64,000 bases of DNA from an uncultured Christensenellaceae bacterium (GTDB lineage Bacteria; Bacillota; Clostridia; Christensenellales; Aristaeellaceae), in the NCBI GenBank assembly GCA_905234985.1, contig CAJOJQ010000012.1:1-64000 (forward strand), in the 5' to 3' direction. Positions within the stretch are counted from its first letter, which is position 1, and each line of letters begins with the position of its first letter. The translations under genes were made by a program, and so were the position numbers. The notes below the pieces were generated by a model. That model did no database searches. It was not told the origin of the DNA and saw only the letters and a program-made list of their open reading frames with translations. This document shows, in pieces, positions 39,525 through 48,639 of the stretch.

Positions 39525-41057
39525 TTACCTTTTATAGGCCAGCACCGGCGTTCCGGTGCGGGGTTCTGCTTCCAACGATGGATTGAGGCGCTTGATTTCC
39601 TCCACCGGCAGGCGGCAGCGCTTGGCGGCGTCCCACAGGGTTTCGCCGGGCTGGAGATAATACAGGGTGACGCCCCGGAAGGTTTCTTGAGCGGGCACCT
39701 CCTGGATGTCAACCAGCACCTGGGCTTCATGCTTGCGCACGCCGTCGGCGTTCAGGCGCAGGATGTATTTGAGTTCCGCTCGGTCGCCGGTCACGGCGCT
39801 GGGATCCACCTGGGAGGCGGTGAGGGACAAATGATCCTCCGGCATGGCCTGGGTGTCAAAAAGAATGTGGAAGGGTTCTTCTTGCCGCACGGAAACAGGG
39901 GCGGCGCTGTCGTCGGTTTGATAGATCAGGGTAATATCGAGAATGCCGTCCGCCGCCAGCTTATCCTTCTGCCGGGCCGCTTCCACCAGCACGGGGCGCA
40001 CAAAGGCCAGCAGCGCCGTTTTCATCCGGGGGCTGCCCTCCGGCAGGGCCAGCACCGTGCGCCCGCTTTCCGCCGCCGTTTCGTTCACGGTGCCGTCCCG
40101 GAAAACGATCTGCTGGGCGTGGGTTTCCAAAGCGTCTCCTTCGGTGGTGAACACGTCCTTGAGGACGGTCATGGCGCTGTCCTCCACGGCGGTCATTTCC
40201 GTGGTCAATTGGATTTCCGCCCGCATGACGCGGCCGTTTTCCGCCTCCTGACTCAGCACCGCCACGTCCCGAACCAGCGTGCGGGCGGTCAAAGCATTTC
40301 CGAGAGCGCCGGACAGGGTCACCTGCTGTTCATAGGGCGCGGTGTGCCGGGTGTATACCAGGGAACGGCCCGGGAGATCGGAAGCGTGGCAGGCCTCGAC
40401 GGTCACGGTGCCGGTGACGGTGGCCGTGCCGTCGCTGCCCGCCAAAATGTCCTCCACCTGGGCCTGGGCGGTGGCAAACAGGGTGTCCTTGATTTTCAGC
40501 ACGTCGGACAGCTCAAATTCCTCCCGCAGCAGGGTTTGGTTTTCCCCTTCGCCCACCGTGCGCTGCATGGAAATGGTTTCCGTGGCCTTCTGCACCGGCG
40601 CGTCCGGGGATGCGTCCTGGATAAAGGACACGGTGCGGGGCAGGGCCGCTTCCGCGTTCAGGTTCACGACGGCCTGGAGCAAAAGCCTGCCGTTGAAAGC
40701 CTTTGCCGTCACCCGCTGCACCTGCGCCCGGGGCTTCAGCCGCACGGCGGCGCTTTGAGTTTCCTCCGCGTTCAGGGGCATGGCCTGGGAAAAGTCCGCC
40801 GAGGCTTCCAGGGCGTTCACATGGGCCAGGTCTCCCTGGGCGTACAATACGTGAAAGTTCACCCGCCCGTCCGCCGTGATGCGGTTGCCCGCCAGCTCGC
40901 CGCCGTTGACCTGCACCGTGGCGTCGGTATAATACACCCGCGCTTCCTCCCGCAGGCCCCCCGGCAAGGCCACCTCCGCTTCCACCGTCATTTGGGTGGG
41001 CCGGGCGGCAATGATCTGCTCCGTTTCCATATTTTCACGAATCCATTGCATTTCCAT
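39525..41057 (-). CDS. SipL-like SPOCS/LysM spore coat morphogenetic protein
   Basis: A 510-residue protein with successive SPOCS (DUF3794) domains at roughly 20-130, 165-290 and 310-430 (for example ADGRVNFHVLYAQGDLAHVN; KIKDTLFATAQAQVEDILAG; ADGILDITLIYQTDD) and a C-terminal LysM domain (YYLQPGETLWDAAKRCRLPV, residues 455-505). The length and order match SipL of Clostridioides, which uses LysM to bind the SpoIVA ATPase and localise the coat around the forespore. This is a strong marker that the host sporulates. Monocistronic; regulation by mother-cell sigma factors is expected but no such promoter was identified. Confidence 0.9.
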   Translation of the reverse strand: MEMQWIRENMETEQIIAARPTQMTVEAEVALPGGLREEARVYYTDATVQVNGGELAGNRITADGRVNFHVLYAQGDLAHVNALEASADFSQAMPLNAEETQSAAVRLKPRAQVQRVTAKAFNGRLLLQAVVNLNAEAALPRTVSFIQDASPDAPVQKATETISMQRTVGEGENQTLLREEFELSDVLKIKDTLFATAQAQVEDILAGSDGTATVTGTVTVEACHASDLPGRSLVYTRHTAPYEQQVTLSGALGNALTARTLVRDVAVLSQEAENGRVMRAEIQLTTEMTAVEDSAMTVLKDVFTTEGDALETHAQQIVFRDGTVNETAAESGRTVLALPEGSPRMKTALLAFVRPVLVEAARQKDKLAADGILDITLIYQTDDSAAPVSVRQEEPFHILFDTQAMPEDHLSLTASQVDPSAVTGDRAELKYILRLNADGVRKHEAQVLVDIQEVPAQETFRGVTLYYLQPGETLWDAAKRCRLPVEEIKRLNPSLEAEPRTGTPVLAYKR

Positions 41058-41124
41058 ATCGTTCCCTCCTATCGCTCCTGTCCATGGTTATGCAGCAGGG
41101 GGGGAGAATATACGCTTTTGATTC

Positions 41125-41177
41125 TTGACAAAATGAGGACGGTTGATTATAATAAAAGTAAACGATCGTTTACTTTT
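41125..41177 (+). promoter_or_regulatory. Consensus promoter with 24-bp perfect palindromic operator
   Basis: TTGACA (41125-41130), 17 bases, TATAAT (41148-41153), immediately followed by a perfect 24-bp palindrome at 41154-41177 whose core is GTAAACGATCGTTTAC. The palindrome covers the expected transcription start. The form is typical of TetR-family operators. No TetR-type gene is in the neighbourhood. Confidence 0.85.
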
Positions 41178-41212
41178 TGATCGTTATGAAAACGCCGGGG
41201 GAGGGGAAACCC

Positions 41213-41851
41213 ATGGAGAAGGGAAACATCGTGATCCGCAGGGAAGAGGAAAAGGATTATCGCGCGGTGGAAAATTTGGTGCGGGAAGCCTTCTGGAACG
41301 TGTACAGGCCGGGCTGTCTGGAGCATTTCGTGCTGCATCAGCTTCGGAACGATCCGGCCTTTGTACCGGAGCTGGATTTGGTCATGGAAAAGGACGGGGA
41401 GCTGATCGGGCAGAACATGTTCATGCGTGCCTGCATCCAGGCCGACGATGGCAGAAGCGTTCCCATCATGACCATGGGGCCTATCTGCATCGCGCACAAA
41501 TACAAGCGGCAGGGATACGGAAAGATTCTGCTGGACGAATCCCTGAAACGGGCGGCGGCTCTGGGCTGCGGCGCGATGTGCTTTGAGGGCAATATCCTGT
41601 TTTACGGCAAAAGCGGCTTTTCCTATGCCAGCCATTTCGGCGTCCGCTATCACGGCTTGCCGGAAGGGGCGGACGCTTCTTTCTTCCTGTGCAAAGAGCT
41701 GATTCCCGGCTATCTGAACGGAATTACCGGGGTATACGCCCCGCCGGAAGGATATTTTGCCGCGGAACGGGACCCGGAGGCCTTTGAAGCCTTTGACGCT
41801 CAGTTCCCGTCCAAGGAGAAATTGAAATTACCGGGACAGTTGTTTGGATAA
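41213..41851 (+). CDS. GNAT-family N-acetyltransferase under operator control
   Basis: A 212-residue GNAT protein: IVIRREEEKDYRAVENLVRE, PICIAHKYKRQGYGKILLDE (the acetyl-CoA loop RQGYGK) and FEGNILFYGKSGFSYASHFG. The 60-residue C-terminal extension (GYLNGITGVYAPPEGYFAAE) is as in YhbS-like acetyltransferases. GGAGGGG precedes the ATG at 41213. It is driven by a consensus promoter that carries a perfect palindromic operator, so expression is probably induced by a small molecule. Confidence 0.85.
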   Translation: MEKGNIVIRREEEKDYRAVENLVREAFWNVYRPGCLEHFVLHQLRNDPAFVPELDLVMEKDGELIGQNMFMRACIQADDGRSVPIMTMGPICIAHKYKRQGYGKILLDESLKRAAALGCGAMCFEGNILFYGKSGFSYASHFGVRYHGLPEGADASFFLCKELIPGYLNGITGVYAPPEGYFAAERDPEAFEAFDAQFPSKEKLKLPGQLFG

Positions 41852-41864
41852 ATTGCTGTACAAT

Positions 41865-41898
41865 AAAAGGGTTACCGCTGTTTCGCGGCAGCCCTTTT
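41865..41898. terminator. Bidirectional terminator
   Basis: AAAAGGGTTACCGC (41865-41878) pairs with GCGGCAGCCCTTTT (41885-41898), one mismatch. It lies between the GNAT gene and convergent sdaAA and gives a T-rich end in both directions. Confidence 0.8.
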
Positions 41899-41916
41899 AA
41901 ACTGGATTGCTTTTTC

Positions 41917-42795
41917 TTAGCCGAAAACCTGTTTTTGCAGCCTTTGGCCCGTGGGGGTCGCCGCTAAGCCGCCCTTGGCCGTTTCTTTCAGGGAATCGGG
42001 CAGGGCGTCGCCCACCCTGCGCATAGCGTCCAAGCATTCGTCGGCGGGGATTTTGGCTTCGATGCCAGCAAGAGCCAAATCGGCGCTGGAAAAAGCGATC
42101 ACAAGGCCCGATACATTCCGCTTGATGCAGGGGATTTCCACAAGACCGGCCACGGGGTCGCACACCAGCCCCAATTGGTTGGCGATGGCGATGGCGCAGG
42201 CGTCGGCGCACTGGGCGGGGGCGCCGCCCATCAGCTCCACCAGGGCCGCGGCGGCCATGGCGGCGGCGCTGCCGCATTCCGCCTGGCACCCGCCCTGAGC
42301 GCCCGCTACGCTGGCGCGCCCGGCAATCACCATGCCGAAGGCCCCGGCGGTGAACATGGACATGACCACGTCCTTTTCGTCAAAGCCCCGATCTTCCCAC
42401 AGGGATACGAGACATCCCGGCAGGATGCCGCAGCTGCCCGCCGTGGGGGCGGCCACGATCCTGCCCATGGAGGCGTTGCACCCGGCCACGGAAAGCGCCC
42501 GGGAAATGGCTTTGGACAGCAGGGTGCCGCACAAGCCGCCGGCCTTTTGCTCGGCGTAGGCTTTCATTTTGTAGCCCTCGCCGCCGGTCAGGCCCGACAT
42601 GGATTTTTGGTTTTCCTCCTGGCCCGCTTTCACGGATTCCCGCATTACCAGGAAATCCAGCTCCATTTTTTCATACAGCTCCATGGGGGAAACCTCCATG
42701 GCCTCGGCCTGATCCGCAAGCACCAGCTCGCTGATTTTCACGTTTCTTTTTTCCGCTTCCCGCACCAGCTCGCCGATGGAATCATAAGTCAGCAT
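41917..42795 (-). CDS. sdaAA: L-serine dehydratase, alpha subunit
   Basis: A 292-residue iron-sulfur enzyme subunit, L-serine to pyruvate plus ammonia. GRIVAAPTAGSCGILPGCLV is the family hallmark; cysteines in SVAGCNASMG, GSCGILPGC and in the C-terminal AGLVEIPCIKRN are candidates for the [4Fe-4S] ligands. It follows the beta subunit gene by 13 bases in the same direction, the usual two-subunit arrangement in Firmicutes. Confidence 0.95.
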   Translation of the reverse strand: MLTYDSIGELVREAEKRNVKISELVLADQAEAMEVSPMELYEKMELDFLVMRESVKAGQEENQKSMSGLTGGEGYKMKAYAEQKAGGLCGTLLSKAISRALSVAGCNASMGRIVAAPTAGSCGILPGCLVSLWEDRGFDEKDVVMSMFTAGAFGMVIAGRASVAGAQGGCQAECGSAAAMAAAALVELMGGAPAQCADACAIAIANQLGLVCDPVAGLVEIPCIKRNVSGLVIAFSSADLALAGIEAKIPADECLDAMRRVGDALPDSLKETAKGGLAATPTGQRLQKQVFG

Positions 42796-42808
42796 ATGTT
42801 TCCCCCTG

Positions 42809-43477
42809 TCAGATACGGCGCACCAAAATGGCGTTGGAAACGTGTTCGATGTTCCGGATGGCGCCGATCAGGTTTTCCGGCGGCTGGCCGTCGATTTCGA
42901 TGGTCATGATGGCGTCGCCGCCCTTGCGCTGCCGGGTCAGATGGAAGCTGGAGATGTTTAGGTCCGCGTATTCAAAGTGCATGAGCTGGGTCACGGCGGC
43001 GATAACGCCGGGCTTGTCCCGGTGCATGACCAGGATGGTGTTGTTTTCCCCGTTGAACTCCACCTTCATCCCGTCGATCTGGTTCACCAGAATGTTGCCG
43101 CCGCCCACACTGGCCCCCTGCATTTCGCCCTCGCCGCCGTCCTCCAAATAATAGTGGATGCGGGCGGTGTTGGGATGCGCCCCCTTGATATCTTCCTTGA
43201 TAAAATCAAAGGCGATGCCCCGATCCCGGGCGATGTTAAGCGCGTCCCGAATTTCGGGGGAATAACTGTGATAGCCCATGATGCCCGCCAGCAGCGCCCG
43301 GTCCGTGCCGTGGCCCTTGTAGGTCTGGGCGAAGGAGCCGGACAGGGTGATTTCCACCTTGCGCAGCTTCCGATTGTCGATCAGCTTATTGGCTACCCGG
43401 CCCAAGCGCACCGCCCCCGCCGTGTGGGAGCTGGAGGGGCCGATCATCACCGGGCCGATGATATCAAAAACGTTCAT
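42809..43477 (-). CDS. sdaAB: L-serine dehydratase, beta subunit
   Basis: A 222-residue subunit with IIGPVMIGPSSSHTAGAVRLG (the conserved substrate-binding SSSHTAG) and a C-terminal ACT domain (TILVMHRDKPGVIAAVTQLM). GGGGAG about 7-8 bases before the ATG at 43477 decides the start; the track start at 43504 would place this site inside the gene. Translated first, followed by sdaAA. Confidence 0.94.
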   Translation of the reverse strand: MNVFDIIGPVMIGPSSSHTAGAVRLGRVANKLIDNRKLRKVEITLSGSFAQTYKGHGTDRALLAGIMGYHSYSPEIRDALNIARDRGIAFDFIKEDIKGAHPNTARIHYYLEDGGEGEMQGASVGGGNILVNQIDGMKVEFNGENNTILVMHRDKPGVIAAVTQLMHFEYADLNISSFHLTRQRKGGDAIMTIEIDGQPPENLIGAIRNIEHVSNAILVRRI

Positions 43478-43557
43478 GCGCATTCTCCCCGCCGCTGTCC
43501 GCACGGAATGGAGGAACAGCGTTTTTTATAGGATGCCCGGCATTGGGGCGGATATGA

Positions 43558-44985
43558 TCATTTTCTTCCGGCTTTCATTTCCTTCTTTTGCTCGTACATC
43601 AGGTGGTCCGCCTTGCGGAACACGTCGTCCACCGTGTCCTCCCCATTGTAGAGGGCGTAACCCACGGCGGCGTTGACCTTTTCCCAGGGTTCGCCTTCGG
43701 CTGCAGCCGCCGCGGCGCGGAACTGGGCGATCCGCTCCTCGATGGCGTCGTAATCCCGGCCCTTGACCACCACCACAAACTCGTCGCCGCCGAAGCGGTA
43801 AACGGGGGAGTGGGAGAACGCTTCGCAGATCAGGGAACAGGTTTTCTGAATGGCGATGTTTCCCCGTTCGTGGCCGTAGGTATCGTTCATCTTTTTCAGG
43901 TCGTTCATATCCACCATCACGATGCCGTACCGCGCGTCGCCCCGCTCCATTTCCTCCGTCAGCTTGATCGCCTGCTGATCGTAGGCCAGTTTGCTGCCCA
44001 CGCCGGTCAGCGCGTCCCGGTGGGCCAGCTCGTTCATTTCGTCCGCTTCGATCCTGGTTTTGGTCAGTTCCTGGGTGGTGGTTTTCAGGTTGTCGATATA
44101 GCCGTGAATATCCTGCACCATTTCGCGCATGGAGGAATACAGGGATTGAATTTCATCCTTGGATTTGATGGGCAGATGATCCAGCTCGCTGTGGTCTTCC
44201 TTCTGGGCGCTGTAATGGGCGGCGGCGCTGCTGAGGAGATTGATGGGCCGAATAATGAACCAGTTGACCGCCAAAATGCCGATGACGCACACGAAAATGG
44301 TGAGCAATACCAGCGCCCCGGTGTAAAAGAGGATGAACTGGCTCTGCTGGGCGCGAATGGTTTCCATGGAGATATCCCCCATGGCATAGCAAATGACCGA
44401 ACCATCCGCGTCGAACACCGGCGCTCCGGCGGTAACGAGCCAGCCGTAGGCCTCCGTATCGGTAATATAGGGCTTAAAGCCGATGGAGGGGTTCTGCAGC
44501 AGTTCCTGGTTATCGGCATACAGCGGATCAATGCAGCCGGGCGGGCAGGCGTCCTCATAAGCGCCGTCCACCAGGTAAATAAACGATTCTGACGGCACGT
44601 CCAGCGTGGCCAAGTACAGGCAGTCCACGTCGTTTATGTCCTGGATGCTTCTGAGCTGCTGCCGCAGGAATTGAAAAGCCTCCGTCTGCTCCAAATGGGC
44701 GTACAGGCTGATATAGGCGTCAAACTCCGGCGTGCCCCAGGATTCGCTGTCCACCCGATCCGGCGTGGCGTTGAAGATTTCCATGATGGCGGCCTTCAGC
44801 GTCGCGGCCCTTTCCGTATCCAGCACCGCCGCCATGGTACGGGTCAGGTCGTTGGCCCGGTTCCGGTAGGAATCGTCCGCGATTCGGCTGATGGCCATGC
44901 TGCATATCACGGTCGCCACGATACTGAGGATGGCGGCGATCAGGACGATCAGGATCACTGTTTTCTTTCGCAAAGAAAATCTCAT
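43558..44985 (-). CDS. Membrane sensor diguanylate cyclase
   Basis: A 475-residue protein: first membrane segment (residues 9-31, TVILIVLIAAILSIVATVIC), an extracellular sensor of about 190 residues (Cache-like: VDCLYLATLDVPSESFIYLV ... GSVICYAMGDISMETIRAQ), second membrane segment near 225-250, a HAMP-like stretch and a C-terminal GGDEF domain with an intact active site YRFGGDEFVVVV. No EAL domain. It would make c-di-GMP in response to an external ligand. GAGGG precedes the ATG at 44985. Confidence 0.92.
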   Translation of the reverse strand: MRFSLRKKTVILIVLIAAILSIVATVICSMAISRIADDSYRNRANDLTRTMAAVLDTERAATLKAAIMEIFNATPDRVDSESWGTPEFDAYISLYAHLEQTEAFQFLRQQLRSIQDINDVDCLYLATLDVPSESFIYLVDGAYEDACPPGCIDPLYADNQELLQNPSIGFKPYITDTEAYGWLVTAGAPVFDADGSVICYAMGDISMETIRAQQSQFILFYTGALVLLTIFVCVIGILAVNWFIIRPINLLSSAAAHYSAQKEDHSELDHLPIKSKDEIQSLYSSMREMVQDIHGYIDNLKTTTQELTKTRIEADEMNELAHRDALTGVGSKLAYDQQAIKLTEEMERGDARYGIVMVDMNDLKKMNDTYGHERGNIAIQKTCSLICEAFSHSPVYRFGGDEFVVVVKGRDYDAIEERIAQFRAAAAAAEGEPWEKVNAAVGYALYNGEDTVDDVFRKADHLMYEQKKEMKAGRK

Positions 44986-45055
44986 GGTTTTCCCTCGTTT
45001 TAACCTCAAAATGTGGTGGGTTTTCGTCATTTATCCAAGCAAACCCACAACATAT

Positions 45056-45084
45056 ATTATATAGGAACCGCCAATAAATGGCAA
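45056..45084 (-). promoter_or_regulatory. Promoter of the diguanylate cyclase gene
   Basis: Minus strand TTGCCA (45079-45084), 17 bases, TATAAT (45056-45061). Confidence 0.75.
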
Positions 45085-45103
45085 GAGAAAAAAACATGCA
45101 AAA

Positions 45104-45129
45104 GAAAAAAGAGAAGCGGGGGGCTTCTC
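45104..45129 (-). terminator. Terminator of the asd-dapA-dapB operon
   Basis: GAGAAGC (45111-45117) and GCTTCTC (45123-45129) form the stem; on the minus strand it is followed by TTTTTTCTTTT. Confidence 0.85.
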
Positions 45130-45146
45130 TCATAAGAAACGAAAGA

Positions 45147-45899
45147 TCAGTTTTCCAGCATGGCCTGAGCCAGGGCGTCCATATCATATTCGCCGGGCTT
45201 TTGGGTGCTGATGAAACGGGCGGCGCGCAACGCGCCCCGGGCGAAAATGGAACGGTCCTGCGCGGAATGGGTGAGGGAAAATACCTCGGAGGGGCCGTAA
45301 AAGCCCACCTCGTGGTCGCCGGGCACGCTGCCGCCCCGGATGGCGTGAACGCCGATCTCGTTCTTTTCCCGCTTCTGGGTGCGGCCGTTGCGGCCGAACA
45401 CAGGCAGGGTATCGGGGCTGCTCACCGCGTCGTACAGCATGAGCGCCGTGCCGCTGGGGGCGTCGATCTTCTGGTTGTGGTGCTTTTCGATGATCTCAAT
45501 ATCGAAATCCGGCAAAAGCTTCGCCGCCTGGCGGGCCAGGGTGCGCAGCACGTAAACGCCCACGCTCATGTTGGCGCTGCGGAACACGGGCACCGTTTTC
45601 GCGGCTTCCCGGATGGCGTTCAGGTCTTCTTCATTGTAGCCGGTGGCGGCCAGCACCAGGGGCAAGCGATGCTCCCTGGCATAGGAAAGCAGGGCAGGCA
45701 GCCCTTCCGGCCGGGAAAAATCCACGATCACGTCCGCTTCCTCCTGTACCAGGGAGAAGGAGGGATACACGGGAAAATCGCTCCACTTTTCAGCCCGCAC
45801 GTCCACGCCGGCCACGATCACAGCCTGTTCGTCCTCCGCCAATTGCGCCACCTGACGGCCCATGCGGCCGCACGCGCCGGATAACAGAATCTTCAGCAT
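45147..45899 (-). CDS. dapB: 4-hydroxy-tetrahydrodipicolinate reductase
   Basis: A 250-residue DapB. N-terminal dinucleotide-binding SGACGRMGRQVAQLAEDEQA, catalytic segment IEKHHNQKIDAPSGTALML and SANMSVGVYVLRTLARQAAK are all conserved. It acts after DapA in the diaminopimelate/lysine pathway. It is the last gene of the operon, and its start overlaps the dapA stop by 7 bases. Confidence 0.96.
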   Translation of the reverse strand: MLKILLSGACGRMGRQVAQLAEDEQAVIVAGVDVRAEKWSDFPVYPSFSLVQEEADVIVDFSRPEGLPALLSYAREHRLPLVLAATGYNEEDLNAIREAAKTVPVFRSANMSVGVYVLRTLARQAAKLLPDFDIEIIEKHHNQKIDAPSGTALMLYDAVSSPDTLPVFGRNGRTQKREKNEIGVHAIRGGSVPGDHEVGFYGPSEVFSLTHSAQDRSIFARGALRAARFISTQKPGEYDMDALAQAMLEN

Positions 45900-46768
45900 A
45901 TCAAACCTGCCTTTTGCATTTCTTCTTTCAGCATGTGTCCGTGTTCGGGGGAGAGGGGGGTGAGGGGCAGCCGCACTTCATTGCGGCACAGGCCCAGGGC
46001 CGCCGCCGCCGCCTTCACGGGAATGGGGTTCACTTCTAAGAACAGGGCGGTAATCAGGGGCAGCCAGCGCAGGTTCAGCTTCGCGGCTTCATCGATGGGC
46101 AGGCGGCAAATATCGCCCATGGCCTTAGGGGCGATGTTGGCCAGCACGGAAATAGCGCCTAAGCCGCCCACGGCCCGCACCGGGGCGATGATTTCGTCCG
46201 AGCCGGAATAGAAAGCGATTTTGTCCCCGCACAGGCGAATCATGTCCATGATCTGGGTCATGTTGCCGGAGGCTTCCTTCATGGCGATGATGTTGGGTTC
46301 GTTGGCCAGCGCTTCCAGGGTCTTAGGCTGCATGTTCAGCCCCGTGCGGGAGGGCACGTTGTACACGATCACCGGCAGCGCCCCGTCCCGGGCGATGGCG
46401 GTATAGTGGGCGATCAGCCCGTTCTGGGTGGTTTTGTTGTAATAGGGGGTCACGCAGAGCTGGGCGTCCGCGCCAAATTCTTTCGCCCGGCGTGCCTTTT
46501 CGATCACGTCTTTGGTGTTGTTGCCGCCGGTGCCCGCGATGACGGGAATGCGGCGGTTCACCTGACGGATGATGAAGGAGAGCACATCCTCCCATTCTTT
46601 TGCCGTCATGGTGGAGGGTTCACCGGTGGTGCCGCAGGCGACGATGGCGTCCACGCCCTCGCTGACCTGGAATTCCACCAGGTTTTTCAGGGCGTCATAA
46701 TCCACTTCGCCCTTTTTGAAGGGCGTGATCAAGGCTGTGGCGCAGCCTGTGAACAGCACGTTGGACAT
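45893..46768 (-). CDS. dapA: 4-hydroxy-tetrahydrodipicolinate synthase
   Basis: A 291-residue DapA condensing pyruvate with aspartate semialdehyde. Schiff-base lysine K164 in IIAMKEASGN, Y136 in VYNVPSRTG, R141 and the CGTTGE loop at 45-50 are present. It lies between asd and dapB; the asd stop is 3 bases before its start. DAP is needed for peptidoglycan and, via dipicolinate, for spores. Confidence 0.96.
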   Translation of the reverse strand: MSNVLFTGCATALITPFKKGEVDYDALKNLVEFQVSEGVDAIVACGTTGEPSTMTAKEWEDVLSFIIRQVNRRIPVIAGTGGNNTKDVIEKARRAKEFGADAQLCVTPYYNKTTQNGLIAHYTAIARDGALPVIVYNVPSRTGLNMQPKTLEALANEPNIIAMKEASGNMTQIMDMIRLCGDKIAFYSGSDEIIAPVRAVGGLGAISVLANIAPKAMGDICRLPIDEAAKLNLRWLPLITALFLEVNPIPVKAAAAALGLCRNEVRLPLTPLSPEHGHMLKEEMQKAGLIC

Positions 46769-46771
46769 GGT

Positions 46772-47863
46772 TTACTCCTTTCTCTGGATATATCCCTGCG
46801 CGCAGAGCAGCTCGGCGGACAGCACGCCGCCCCCGGCCGCGCCGCGCAGGGTGTTGTGGGAAAGGCAAACGAACTTATAATCGAAAATGGGGTCTTCCCG
46901 CAGACGGCCCACGGAAATGCCCATGCCCCGCTCAAAGTCGCGGTCCAGACGGGTCTGGGGCCGGTCCGGCTCCTCCATATAGCGGATGAAGGGGGTGGGG
47001 GCGCTGGGGAGCTTCAATTGCTGGGCCACGGTTTCATAGTGTGCCCAGCGGTCCAGCATTTCTTCCATGGTGGGCTTGCGCTCAAAGGATACGCTCACCG
47101 CCGCCATGTGGCCGTCGGCCACGGGCACCCGCAGGCACTGGGCGCTGATGACGGGAAGCTGACAGAGTTCGATGGCATTGCCCTCGGCGTTCAGCTTGCC
47201 CCAGATTTTCCGGGGTTCCTGTTCGCTCTTTTCTTCCTCGCCGCCGATGTAGGGGATCACGTTGTCCAGGATCTCCGGCCAGCGGTCAAAGGTCTTGCCC
47301 GCGCCGGAAATGGCCTGATAGGTACACACGAACACGTTCTTGGGGCCGAAATCCATGAGCGGCGTCAGGGCGGGCACGTAGCTCTGGATGGAGCAGTTGG
47401 GCTTCACGGCGATGAAGCCCCGCTGGGTGCCAAGGCGCTTGCGCTGGGCGGGGATCACGGCGGTGTGGGCGGAATTGATCTCGGGGATCAGCATGGGCAC
47501 GTCGGAAACCAGGCGGCACGCGCTGTTGTTGCTCACCACGGGGGTTTCGGCCTTGGCGTAGCTTTCTTCCAGCTCGCGGGTGGCCTTTTTGTCCATGGCC
47601 GTGGCGCAGAACACAAAATCGACCTTGGAGGAAACCTCTTCCACGTTCGCGGCGTCCATGACAGTCATATTCGCGGCCTTTTCGGGAATGGGCCAGGAGA
47701 AGGCCCAGCGGCCCTCCACGGCCTCCCGGTAGGTTTTGCCCGCGCTGCGGCCGCTGGCGGCCAGGGCGGAAATTTCAAACCAGGGATGGTTTTCCAGCAG
47801 GGATACGAACCGCTGGCCCACCATGCCGGTGGCGCCGATGATCCCAACGCGATACTTTTCCAT
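46772..47863 (-). CDS. asd: Aspartate-semialdehyde dehydrogenase, long (archaeal/fungal-like) type
   Basis: A 363-residue enzyme, NADPH-dependent reduction of aspartyl phosphate. Nucleotide-binding [20 protein letters not shown], catalytic cysteine in [19 protein letters not shown] and the active-site [10 protein letters not shown]-like segment [14 protein letters not shown]. The sequence pattern is that of the second ASADH class found in archaea, yeast and some Clostridia rather than the typical 330-residue bacterial form. The start at MEKYRVGI (47863) is preferred. First gene of asd-dapA-dapB. Confidence 0.93.
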   Translation of the reverse strand: MEKYRVGIIGATGMVGQRFVSLLENHPWFEISALAASGRSAGKTYREAVEGRWAFSWPIPEKAANMTVMDAANVEEVSSKVDFVFCATAMDKKATRELEESYAKAETPVVSNNSACRLVSDVPMLIPEINSAHTAVIPAQRKRLGTQRGFIAVKPNCSIQSYVPALTPLMDFGPKNVFVCTYQAISGAGKTFDRWPEILDNVIPYIGGEEEKSEQEPRKIWGKLNAEGNAIELCQLPVISAQCLRVPVADGHMAAVSVSFERKPTMEEMLDRWAHYETVAQQLKLPSAPTPFIRYMEEPDRPQTRLDRDFERGMGISVGRLREDPIFDYKFVCLSHNTLRGAAGGGVLSAELLCAQGYIQRKE

Positions 47864-47928
47864 AATGCACATCCTTTCTTCATCCTATCCTATGCGGAGC
47901 GTAAAAATCGGGTAACCGGGGCAATATT

Positions 47929-48636
47929 TCAAAAATGCACCCGGCGGCGGACTTCCTCCCGCACGGACCGGTTGCCATTGATGAAAAACAGGGAAAGGGA
48001 AATGAACAGGCAGGGGGCCAGCACGAAGGGGGACCAGGCCAGTTCCCCCGGCATGCCCTTAGCCCGGGCGTGAAGCAGCTCAATGATTAGACATTCCAGG
48101 GCGCACCCCGCGAAAGAAAACGCCAGAAGGGTGAGCTTGTTGAGCCATCCCCGCCGCCACAGCACCGTGATCAGGGTAATGATGAGCGCGGCCAGCGCCA
48201 GGGAGGGCAGGGCGATGGGGAAAAACCAATCGCCGGAGTTGCTCAGCCTCTCCACCAGGAACAAATAGCCGTTCAGGCACAGGAAGGATGTTCCAATGGC
48301 GGAATAGGTATGATACCGGGGCATCGCCAGCGGCACGGCCACCGACAGGAACAGCATGATCAGCGCGCCGGAGGCGTAGCCGCTCCAGGTCACGCCGCCC
48401 GTTACCAGCAGATCAATCACCAGGCACAGCCCGGCGGGAGCCAGCAGCATCAGGGCCGCCAGCATGAGCAGAAACCGCTTGCTGCGCTTCAATTCTTGCT
48501 CCGGCGTGCGCACGGGGTAGGCCTTGGGCGCGGCGGGTTTTTCCGGCTCCGCCGGGTCGTAAACCGGCGTTTGGCACAGGGGACAGCGCTTTTCTCCTGG
48601 CCCTAACTTCACGCCGCAGTGTACACAGTAAGCCAT
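47929..48636 (-). CDS. Zinc-ribbon membrane protein (DUF6320-like)
   Basis: A 235-residue protein starting with a zinc ribbon, MAYCVHCGVKLGPGEKRCPL (two CxxC pairs), a Pro/Ala linker, then six hydrophobic segments between residues 54 and 222 (FLLMLAALMLLAPAGLCLVI; GALIMLFLSVAVPLAM; and so on). It starts 3 bases after the stop of the acyltransferase gene, so the two form one translational unit. Function unknown; in this pairing it could present or export a lipid product of the acyltransferase. Confidence 0.75.
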   Translation of the reverse strand: MAYCVHCGVKLGPGEKRCPLCQTPVYDPAEPEKPAAPKAYPVRTPEQELKRSKRFLLMLAALMLLAPAGLCLVIDLLVTGGVTWSGYASGALIMLFLSVAVPLAMPRYHTYSAIGTSFLCLNGYLFLVERLSNSGDWFFPIALPSLALAALIITLITVLWRRGWLNKLTLLAFSFAGCALECLIIELLHARAKGMPGELAWSPFVLAPCLFISLSLFFINGNRSVREEVRRRVHF

Positions 48637-48639
48637 GCT

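Noticed and set aside
39411-41180. 589-codon plus-strand frame opposite the SipL-like gene
   Set aside because: Antisense shadow; the minus-strand frame has recognisable SPOCS and LysM domains.
46406-48073. 555-codon plus-strand frame over dapA and asd
   Set aside because: Shadow frame; both real genes are on the minus strand with full catalytic motifs.
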